Of a stretch of 16,530 nucleotides of DNA, positions 1 to 5,888 are shown one piece after another. The position numbers and the translations under genes are program-made. This DNA comes from JBBQKF01 sp038326615 (GTDB lineage: Bacteria > Bacillota > Clostridia > Saccharofermentanales > UBA5734). Location: NCBI GenBank assembly GCA_038326615.1, contig JBBQKF010000069.1:1-16530 (forward strand). Reading direction: 5' to 3'. Under the pieces are notes generated by a model. That model was not told the origin of the DNA. It ran no database searches and saw only the letters and a list, made by a program, of their open reading frames with translations. The first letter of the stretch is position 1. Each line of letters opens with the position of its first letter.

Positions 1-89
1 TGAGTCTTAACATACTGTGACATGGTTCCTGCTGCCATTGTGCCAACGATGAAAAGCGACAGCATGATGAGTAATAATGTTTTTTTCAT
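1..89 (-). CDS. SipW-dependent-type secreted protein (TasA/camelysin-like), N-terminus only
   Basis: Only 29 codons are inside the window; the rest lies off the left edge. The ATG at 87-89 follows an AGAGGT ribosome binding site at a suitable distance. The protein starts with MKKT, a hydrophobic stretch of about 15 residues, and then GTMAAGTMSQYVKT. This resembles the N-terminus of TasA, camelysin and other substrates of SipW-type signal peptidases, in which a hydrophobic core is followed by G-T-x-A-x-F/Y-x-D/K-T. Known relatives are secreted and form fibres or surface layers. A SipW-type peptidase gene lies upstream on the same strand (2849-3370), which supports the assignment. The mature domain is not visible, so the function is inferred from the signal region and the neighbourhood. 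Confidence 0.6.
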   Translation of the reverse strand, partial: MKKTLLLIMLSLFIVGTMAAGTMSQYVKT

Positions 90-117
90 GATAATACCTC
101 TTTCTTCTTTTTAATTA

Positions 118-137
118 TTTGTCTTTTAACCGACAAA
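118..137. repeat. Inverted repeat in the leader of the secreted-protein gene
   Basis: TTTGTC, 8 bases, then GACAAA: a perfect 6-bp inverted repeat about 30 bases upstream of the start codon at 89. It could be an operator or a small mRNA hairpin in the 5' leader. No matching copy was noticed elsewhere in the window, so the role is a guess. Confidence 0.3.
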
Positions 138-330
138 TTTATATTACATTATGTTGGTCACAAACCAGTCATAAAATAGAATTATTTTTTATTATTATGA
201 AAATGTTTTTCATTGATCTAATATTATTGCTTAAAATGAATAATGTAACCTGTATTATGTTTACTGATGTGTTTTGTAATTTTTCTGAAATATATTGCCT
301 AAAAGTATTTTTAGTCGCATTTGCATCAAA

Positions 331-352
331 TAAAAAAGAGGCGAGAAGTCTC
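331..352 (-). terminator. Weak terminator-like hairpin downstream of the ABC-2/pseudo-peptidase gene
   Basis: On the minus strand GAGAC, loop TTCTC, then GCCTC is followed by TTTTTTA. The stem is short (five pairs with one A/C mismatch), but the T-run directly after it and the position about 70 bases past the stop at 424 fit the end of the three-gene operon. Confidence 0.3.
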
Positions 353-423
353 AACCCCTTATTATGTAAGCGTTTCATGAATATAGCACACTCCGTAGGA
401 ACATCTTTTTTTGATTTTTTATA

Positions 424-1827
424 TTATTGGGAAATATTTTTGAAAAAATTTGTAATAGGTTTGTAATAGAAGATCAAGAAAGCAGGAACCAATAAAAACA
501 ATAATCTACCAAAAACAGTGTTTGCAAAGAGTATTATAGCACCAAGCCACCTGTTGCGAGCTGTATATATGCCGGATATATATGTTCTGTTTATTGTGTC
601 TTTAAAATAATCCAGTTTCGTGTTTGGCGCATAATAATCAATGTCCACTGTAATTGCACTCTTATCTATCGCTTTAACTCTCTCAATTCCCACGACATTA
701 TTTTTTGTGTACAGCACAATGTCATTTACATTTACGTTATCACTCGGTGCAAGTTTTTTGAAAAGCACCAAATCGTTAATCATGATTTTAGGCTTCATGG
801 TATCAGACACAAAAATATAAGGGATGGTACCAAATATACTTACTTCATTGCCTGGAGTGGACATAGACAATGCCAGCACAAGCAGATTAAAAGAGAGCAA
901 TAATGTAATTACTATAATAATAATTGCATTTAAAATGTTGTCAATCACTGTTTTTTGAATACGAGCGATGTAGCTATTCTTGTTAATTGAAATAAAAGTG
1001 TTACCTTTACTCAAAACGATCTCGACATCAGTTGCAAAATCGAAATCTTTTTTGTAAAAAGGGAAATTATATTTATGCGCCGAATTATATGCATAAAATA
1101 TTGAGGTTAAAATACAAGCTACAAAAATTATAGCAATATATAGCATATATGGAGATTTTGAAATATCAAATAGATTAAGTACATTACTCATTAGTGATCT
1201 ATCTGAAATTATTTTTAAATAGCCAGTTGAAATTTTAACGAAAAGTAGTAAACAAGCCAAAATAAATACAAAATATTTTGCAGTCGCGCGATTTTTTATA
1301 AACAAAGATGATGTCAAAGTAACAATTGCTATTAAAACAATGTCTATAAATCCTGCAATATAAATGCTAAACATATAATCAATTATTAATGGATATTTTA
1401 AAAATGAGGTGAGCACCAATGTTGCCAAAAATCCGATACTATAAACAAAGAATATTGAAATAACCCGGGCAACAAGTTTGCTAAGTATCATTGATAATGA
1501 ATTAAAATTCATGTTTACAAGCACATACCATCTGTTCATATTTATTTCAGCAAACGTCAAGTGCTGATAATTTGACAAAAAATAAACCACCATACAAATG
1601 TATGTGAACGTAATGTACATATAAAGTGTGCTAAAGTAGCTGGTAAGCATAAATGCAGGAATAGCATCATATAAAACGCTTTGAGTTAATGTTTGCAATA
1701 CGAAATATATTGCAAACGAACCAAGTGCCAAAAACAGGCCAAACCGTAGTTGGTTTCTGTTGCTTATGCTCCGTTCAATATACGCTTGCTTCCATTCTTT
1801 TGTAAAAAAATTATTTTTGTATATCAT
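424..1827 (-). CDS. ABC-2-like membrane protein fused to an inactive SipW-like signal peptidase domain
   Basis: The protein has 467 residues. Residues 1-250 carry about six hydrophobic helices with an E-x-N-x-N-R-W motif between helices, an arrangement like ABC-2 family permeases. A soluble linker (about 255-295) leads to a second part, 295-467, which lines up with the SipW protein encoded at 2849-3370. It has a membrane helix (299-320), then G-x-x-x-Y-x-x-V-S-D-T-M-K-P where the active family has Q-S-G-S-M-E-P, then a K/N-x-x-D-I/V-V-x-x-T segment, an E-R-V-x-A-I segment, and a C-terminal membrane helix (about 428-455). The catalytic Ser is Thr343, the catalytic His is Glu382, and Tyr occupies the expected Asp site near 398. 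The domain should therefore have no normal peptidase activity. The ATG overlaps the upstream stop (ATGA), so translation is coupled. Inferred role: membrane partner of the pseudo-ATPase and the active peptidase in exporting or assembling the protein starting at 89. Confidence 0.7.
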   Translation of the reverse strand: MIYKNNFFTKEWKQAYIERSISNRNQLRFGLFLALGSFAIYFVLQTLTQSVLYDAIPAFMLTSYFSTLYMYITFTYICMVVYFLSNYQHLTFAEINMNRWYVLVNMNFNSLSMILSKLVARVISIFFVYSIGFLATLVLTSFLKYPLIIDYMFSIYIAGFIDIVLIAIVTLTSSLFIKNRATAKYFVFILACLLLFVKISTGYLKIISDRSLMSNVLNLFDISKSPYMLYIAIIFVACILTSIFYAYNSAHKYNFPFYKKDFDFATDVEIVLSKGNTFISINKNSYIARIQKTVIDNILNAIIIIVITLLLSFNLLVLALSMSTPGNEVSIFGTIPYIFVSDTMKPKIMINDLVLFKKLAPSDNVNVNDIVLYTKNNVVGIERVKAIDKSAITVDIDYYAPNTKLDYFKDTINRTYISGIYTARNRWLGAIILFANTVFGRLLFLLVPAFLIFYYKPITNFFKNISQ

Positions 1828-2828
1828 CGTAAATCAGCTCCCGTCATGTTTTCTTTTTGCACAATTTTTTCTCTCAGTATCTCAATATATGCATTTTTAA
1901 GGCTTAATTCATTACGGATAATAGCTTGCGGAGTAATGCCAATTTTGCAAAAAACATTGTAGAAGTTTTCGTTTGTGGTACATTTATTATAGTCAAAAAC
2001 CTGAATAATGTTGCTGTCTGTATCGTTTATTGAATAAGTATATTGGGGTAATGCGATACTTAGTAGTGATAACACATTTTGTGTGTCTTCTACTTGTACC
2101 AAATATATAACCTTATCATATTTTTCAAGAAAACTTTGTTTATTGCCTTTGTGCAAAATACAGCCCTCGTGAATTAGCATAACATCGGTTGAAATTGCTT
2201 GTGCAAGCTCAAAACACTGCGTTGTGATTATAAGGGTTTTATTCTCACTTATTATAAGCTCAGAAATGTTTGCCATTACTTTAACAAGTTGTAAATCATA
2301 TATGAGCCGTGGCAGATTCATAATTAGAAGGGAACTTTGGCTATAGGTTGCACAGAATAATGTAACAACAGCTTTTTCCTCTGGAGTAAGTATTTCTATG
2401 GGAGTAAGTGCCACAAAATCAAGGCCTACTGCGATTAGTTTCTCTAATATTTGCTTTTGTCTTATTAAAGGATCAATTTTATTTTTGGAAGTTGCAAACA
2501 TGAGATACTCAAGAACCTTCATATTGTTGAACAGCATATTTGTGCTTCCAATATAGAAAGTGTGTGGCAAAACAGTTCGTTTTCGACGCATCATACCGAG
2601 CCCTGAAAGGGAGCATTGACCTTTTTGGTAAGTTCTCGCTCCTGCCATAATCTCTGTTAGAAGCATTATTTCAAACACAGAGTTGCCCAAAATACTCCAT
2701 ACTTTTGCTCTTTTTGTCTCAAAAGATATATTTTTAAGCACCTGTACCGGATGATTCTTTGCGCTCTTATAGTATTCGTTAGAATAGACATCGCGCATTA
2801 CAACAAGCTGGTCTGAGTTAATCTCCAA
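1824..2828 (-). CDS. Degenerate ABC transporter ATPase-like protein (pseudo-ATPase)
   Basis: The protein has about 334 residues and the layout of a BcrA/NatA-type ABC ATPase, but each catalytic motif is replaced. In the Walker A position (47-57) LG is followed by NSVFEIMLL, so the P-loop Lys and Ser/Thr are Ile54 and Met55. The Q-loop Gln is Ser95 within YIGSTNMLFNNMKVLEYL, which otherwise matches the family well. The signature is LTPEE (147-151) instead of LSGGQ. Walker B reads LLIMNLP, with Asp and the catalytic Glu replaced by Asn171 and Leu172. The H-loop His is Gln204. A C-terminal extension of about 100 residues is typical of drug/peptide-type ATPases. The GTG at 2837 touches the GAGG motif, so I prefer the TTG at 2828, nine bases from it. 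The frame is open throughout, so this looks like a kept non-catalytic protein rather than decay. It is coupled to the downstream membrane protein by ATGA. Confidence 0.68.
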   Translation of the reverse strand: MEINSDQLVVMRDVYSNEYYKSAKNHPVQVLKNISFETKRAKVWSILGNSVFEIMLLTEIMAGARTYQKGQCSLSGLGMMRRKRTVLPHTFYIGSTNMLFNNMKVLEYLMFATSKNKIDPLIRQKQILEKLIAVGLDFVALTPIEILTPEEKAVVTLFCATYSQSSLLIMNLPRLIYDLQLVKVMANISELIISENKTLIITTQCFELAQAISTDVMLIHEGCILHKGNKQSFLEKYDKVIYLVQVEDTQNVLSLLSIALPQYTYSINDTDSNIIQVFDYNKCTTNENFYNVFCKIGITPQAIIRNELSLKNAYIEILREKIVQKENMTGADLR

Positions 2829-2848
2829 AATAAGCACCCTCTTTCAAA

Positions 2849-3370
2849 TCAAATTAATGGAATACGAAAAACAAATACCGCTATCACTCTATTTGGGGTT
2901 AATAAATTTGTGTCTTCTGAGTTTTGTGGATTGTCGCCTTTAGTCTTGTATTTAACCACGCCATTCTCATTTATTACTGCCACTATTCTGTGGGTAATTG
3001 TGGTGCTCTCGTTCGTAAAAGTTACCACATCGCCCTTTTTGAGTTTTGAAGCATCTTTTGGAATTTTTGAAAGGATAACCGAGCCCACATTAAAAGTGGG
3101 TTCCATACTGCCCGATTGTACAACATAGAGCTGATAACCCAGAATAGCAGGCGTTTGACCACTGCTTTTTGCAATTAATACTGACGTTAAAATGCCACAC
3201 AAAATAATAAACAACACCACAAAAATTGTTAAGTTAATAATCCTTAGTGCTTTGCTTTTGGTGACTTTGCCATTCTTTTTTGCATTTATATGTTTGTATT
3301 CATTTTCAATTTCCTTTTGGAGCTCTGCAATCTGCATTTTGTCTGTGTATTTATCTCTCAAACTATCCAC
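2849..3370 (-). CDS. sipW: SipW/ER-type signal peptidase I
   Basis: The protein has 173 residues. It has a charged cytoplasmic N-terminus (1-41), one membrane helix (about 43-66), and an extracytoplasmic peptidase domain. SGSMEP places the catalytic Ser at 88, and THRIVAV places His at 127. A K-G-D-N motif (Asp146) fits the third conserved residue of the SipW/archaeal/ER branch, which uses Ser-His instead of Ser-Lys. Known SipW enzymes cleave TasA-like substrates at the outer membrane face. The protein stops right after FRIPLI and lacks the second, C-terminal membrane helix common in SipW. That helix is present in the inactive peptidase domain encoded at 424-1827. The start is a GTG with AAAAAAGG only two bases upstream; a TTG three codons later is an alternative. 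It is the first gene of the cluster, with an 11-20 base gap to the pseudo-ATPase gene. Confidence 0.85.
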   Translation of the reverse strand: MDSLRDKYTDKMQIAELQKEIENEYKHINAKKNGKVTKSKALRIINLTIFVVLFIILCGILTSVLIAKSSGQTPAILGYQLYVVQSGSMEPTFNVGSVILSKIPKDASKLKKGDVVTFTNESTTITHRIVAVINENGVVKYKTKGDNPQNSEDTNLLTPNRVIAVFVFRIPLI

Positions 3371-3543
3371 ATCCTTTTTTGCACATATTTAAAATTTGTT
3401 TTAACGAAAACTATAAACTTATTTAAGCTTCAACTACAGGTGATTAGATAATTAATTCAACATATGTTATTATGACATAGAAATTCAAAATATTCTACAT
3501 TATTTTAACGAATTTTTTACAACCTAATTTGCAATATAAATTT

Positions 3544-3572
3544 TTGATCGTAAATCTATTTGAAATTATTAT
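3544..3572 (+). promoter_or_regulatory. Candidate promoter for the hicAB locus
   Basis: TTGATC at 3544-3549 and TATTAT at 3567-3572 are separated by 17 bases. They place a transcript start about 20 bases before the remnant hicA start at 3599. The match to the -35 consensus is moderate. The rest of 3371-3598 is A/T-rich and shows no gene. A 10-bp palindrome (AACATATGTT, 3459-3468) lies there too, and no convincing promoter for the divergent sipW gene was found. Confidence 0.4.
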
Positions 3573-3598
3573 TTCGTTGTCTGTATTTATTTGGCGAA

Positions 3599-3770
3599 AT
3601 GCCTGTTTTGTTTTTGAAGACATGAAATAGAAGCAAGAAACAGAGGTTCACACATACAGCTTAAACATTCAAAACAATCCGTAAAAGTAACAATCCCATG
3701 TCATTCAGGTGATCTTGCCGTCGGAACACTTAATAGTATCTATAAACAAGCTGGACTTAAAAAAAAATAA
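3599..3770 (+). pseudogene. hicA: Decayed HicA-type mRNA interferase toxin
   Basis: From 3618 to the TAA at 3768-3770 one frame encodes the C-terminal two thirds of a HicA protein. It has EIEARNRGSHIQLKH with the family's Gly-Ser-His motif (His is the catalytic residue), then VTIPCHSGDLAVGTLNSIYKQAGL written here as VTIPCHSG / DLAVGTLNSI / YKQAGL, the usual HicA core and C-terminus. No start codon exists in this frame, because a TGA at 3615-3617 blocks it. An ATG at 3599 opens another frame reading MPVLFLKT and then stops at TGA. The two pieces together look like one HicA N-terminus with a small deletion and a frameshift. HicA toxins are double-stranded-RNA-binding-like ribonucleases that cut mRNA. 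The intact antitoxin gene follows 25 bases later. A +1 shift at ACA-TGA would join the pieces, so recoding is not strictly excluded. Confidence 0.7.
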
Positions 3771-3795
3771 TTAAATGAAAGGTAACAATAATTAT

Positions 3796-4218
3796 ATGCG
3801 TAAATTAGTTTATTTGGCTGTATTTGAACCGACTAAGGACGGAATCAGTGTCTTTTTCCCTGACTTGCCGGGATGTATAAGTTTCGGACAAACCTTCGAA
3901 AACGCTCAAAAGCAAGCGGCTGATGCTTTAGCACTCCATATTTATGGAATGGAAAAAGATGGCGAAACAATACCTGAATCCTCAATTACTCCGGTCATTG
4001 ACCTGGAAGTTGCAAAAGGATATTTTATAGTTCCTGTTACGATATTTCCTGATTTGGTAAAAAGTGAACTTGATAATAAAAAAGTAAAAACTAACGTTAC
4101 TCTTCCTTCATGGCTTAAAGAAATTGCAGAACAAAGCGGAGTAAACTTTTCGAAAATTTTGGAATCTGCACTTATAGACTATCTGAATATAAAACAAAAT
4201 CCCAGACTCCGAAGATAA
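3796..4218 (+). CDS. hicB: HicB-type antitoxin
   Basis: The protein has 140 residues from the ATG at 3796. Residues 1-60 have the HicB fold signature: a first strand RKLVYLAVFEP, then GISVFFPDLPGC, then a helix beginning TFENAQKQAADAL. This is the partial RNase H-like domain that binds HicA. Residues 97-130 (TNVTLPSWLKEIAEQSGVNF and what follows) look like a ribbon-helix-helix or short helical DNA-binding domain used for autorepression. An ATG seven codons earlier (3775) is in frame, but the only purine-rich motif (AAAGG, 3778-3782) lies between the two ATGs, and relatives start at the MRKL position. The motif is 13 bases from the chosen ATG, rather far. The gene is intact although its toxin partner upstream appears broken. 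Confidence 0.85.
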   Translation: MRKLVYLAVFEPTKDGISVFFPDLPGCISFGQTFENAQKQAADALALHIYGMEKDGETIPESSITPVIDLEVAKGYFIVPVTIFPDLVKSELDNKKVKTNVTLPSWLKEIAEQSGVNFSKILESALIDYLNIKQNPRLRR

Positions 4219-4236
4219 ACAGGGATTTCTTTTAAA
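4197..4236. terminator. Convergent, probably bidirectional terminator
   Basis: AAATCCC (4197-4203) pairs with GGGATTT (4222-4228) around an 18-base loop. On the plus strand CTTTT follows; on the minus strand TTTTGTTTTATA follows. It overlaps the end of hicB and lies just past the stop of the glycan operon at 4252, so it can end both converging transcripts. Confidence 0.5.
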
Positions 4237-4251
4237 ATGTGGCACCCAGTT

Positions 4252-5871
4252 TCAAAGCCTAAAATCCAAGTCTATGCCGTCTCCTTTGTCCTCAATTACA
4301 AGTTTGGTGTCCGCGAATTTCATATAGTATCTATGAGTTCGGGTAATATATTCATTTGACATCTCTCTTACATGATTATTTGAAAAATCGTCAGTATATA
4401 AAATATTTTTGCTATTAATTCTGTTTGTATTATCTACGAGCCAACTTCCGATTACAGCTTTTGCTCCATTTTCACATGCTTTGTAAACAGATTCAAGACA
4501 ACCCTGTGTCACTCTGCTTCCTGTCAAGAAGACAATCTTAGGGTTACATACATTTTGTAGCATCACATTTTCATCAAATACTGCCAAATTATTTAGTGGA
4601 TAGAAAAGTTTATGCACGTTAGTTTCGTCTTGTTTAGGAACGCCATGAAGCAATGGAAGCTTTTTGAGATTTTCTTCATTTCTAATGTATTTTCCGTGTG
4701 GAAACTCAAATTGCGGTAAAAAGGTTGTAATCCCATTTGAAGGAATTAGTCCATTAGAAAGCAAATTAAATATTTGGAAAACACTTGTGCTTTCATACGA
4801 GGATTTTAGATCAAAACTTCCATAAGGACCGCTTCCATTGAAATTTCCATTTTCCCGCCACACTGTATCATCTGAACGAATAATGACAACATCAGGAGAA
4901 AATTCACTATGATGGTAAGGCCTTTGAACATTGGGTATGAAATCTTTCGTGAAACTTTCAAAAGCTTCTCCGAATTCTGTCTTTATAATACCTTCATTTG
5001 TGCTTAGTGCTAATGTGTCAATGTTTTCGACGTACATTAAATCAGGAGCCATCAAATATGCAAGTTTTAATGCAGATAAAAACTCTTTTGGTGAATGTGC
5101 CGGAAACCCCCAAATTCTTGTAAACCAATTGCCTACGTCCTGTCCCCACAAATCAACACAAATTCCCAGCTTTCTTTTATACTGCATTGCCGCGCCAAGA
5201 GAAGTTGCAAGTTGGATCGAAGAAAATTCTTCCTTTAAAATCTTGGGGCATGGGTTCATGCCGCCTCGGGCTAAAGTATGATGCATTACAGGGAAAACAT
5301 ATTCGCCAAACAAAGGTGTGCCATCATATTTACTTACTGTTTCTTTTACTGCATTACAAACAGCATCTTCTATCTGCTTTAAATCAAGCCCTTCAGGATT
5401 TGCCCATTGATAATGAGGTTTTCTTGTTTCTTCTTTGTTGTCTTTATTATTTCCGAAATAAATATCCGGATGAAGTTGCATATGCTCAGTTTCATCATAT
5501 ACAATCCCTAAAAATTTAGAATTCTCCTTAACATAATCGGCGGGAACGTCATGTCTGTTGGTGTTTGGTTCGCAAATCTCATTAATATTGCCGAATTCAT
5601 TGTTGATCATGTAGTCTATATCTTCATTGTCAATAGATTTTATGGATTGCTTTGCAGCTTCATTTTCAGGCATAATATTATGAAGATAAAAGTCTGCTCC
5701 AATATTTTTAATAAAACTCATTTCCTCATTAACAGACGGAGTTACATCCTGAGACTTAAATTGCTGTCGTTCACCAGTTCTCATATATTTTTTACTAAGT
5801 GCGGGATTAAATGGATCTTCCCAGCCCATAACTCCACCTTGTATTCCAATTTTAGTCTCAAATTTTTTCAT
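4252..5871 (-). CDS. Putative TIM-barrel glycoside hydrolase of unrecognised family
   Basis: The protein has 539 residues and no signal peptide or membrane segment, so it is probably cytoplasmic. I do not recognise a named family. Features: an acidic motif YDETEH (125-130); LFGEYVFPVMHH (187-198); LGICVDLWGQDVGNWFTRIWG (235-255, given here only as a region) followed by HSPKEFLSALKLAYLM (259-274) and DLMYVENID (277-285). Alternating strands and helices with conserved Asp/Glu/His at strand ends suggest a TIM barrel. A later section, about 430-480 (IVFLTGSRVTQGCL, then a helix, then GAKAVIG), resembles the alpha/beta domain that follows the barrel in GH42-like enzymes. It is the last gene of the operon, 17 bases after the GH78-like gene, with a good GAGGAG site before its ATG. 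It probably acts on the same imported glycan. The catalytic residues are a guess. Confidence 0.5.
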   Translation of the reverse strand: MKKFETKIGIQGGVMGWEDPFNPALSKKYMRTGERQQFKSQDVTPSVNEEMSFIKNIGADFYLHNIMPENEAAKQSIKSIDNEDIDYMINNEFGNINEICEPNTNRHDVPADYVKENSKFLGIVYDETEHMQLHPDIYFGNNKDNKEETRKPHYQWANPEGLDLKQIEDAVCNAVKETVSKYDGTPLFGEYVFPVMHHTLARGGMNPCPKILKEEFSSIQLATSLGAAMQYKRKLGICVDLWGQDVGNWFTRIWGFPAHSPKEFLSALKLAYLMAPDLMYVENIDTLALSTNEGIIKTEFGEAFESFTKDFIPNVQRPYHHSEFSPDVVIIRSDDTVWRENGNFNGSGPYGSFDLKSSYESTSVFQIFNLLSNGLIPSNGITTFLPQFEFPHGKYIRNEENLKKLPLLHGVPKQDETNVHKLFYPLNNLAVFDENVMLQNVCNPKIVFLTGSRVTQGCLESVYKACENGAKAVIGSWLVDNTNRINSKNILYTDDFSNNHVREMSNEYITRTHRYYMKFADTKLVIEDKGDGIDLDFRL

Positions 5872-5888
5872 GCTAAAACTCCTCGTTG

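Larger units (their letters stand above)
90..423. other. Non-coding stretch between membrane protein gene and secreted protein gene
   Basis: This very A/T-rich gap holds no convincing gene. It contains a weak terminator-like hairpin near 331-352, a perfect inverted repeat at 118-137, and the ribosome binding site of the gene starting at 89. I could not find a convincing -35/-10 pair for that gene. The gap suggests that the secreted protein is a separate transcription unit from the three-gene cluster upstream. Confidence 0.5.

Noticed and set aside
169..378. A 69-codon minus-strand frame in the gap before the secreted-protein gene
   Set aside because: No ribosome binding site, A/T-rich composition with no recognisable domain, and it overlaps the hairpin that probably ends the upstream operon.
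119..466. A 115-codon plus-strand frame
   Set aside because: Opposite to the local gene direction, no ribosome binding site, overlaps the end of the real gene at 424, and its Phe/Ile-rich content is what random A/T-rich DNA gives.
2910..3128. Plus-strand frame opposite the signal peptidase gene
   Set aside because: The minus strand encodes clear catalytic motifs in this stretch, so this is a shadow.
3371..3598. sipW promoter candidates such as TTGAAT with ATATGT
   Set aside because: The -10 boxes fit poorly and several equally weak pairs exist in this A/T-rich gap.
4931..5519. Plus-strand frames opposite the putative hydrolase
   Set aside because: No family resemblance or translation signals; the minus-strand frame is long, has a good ribosome binding site and is part of an operon.
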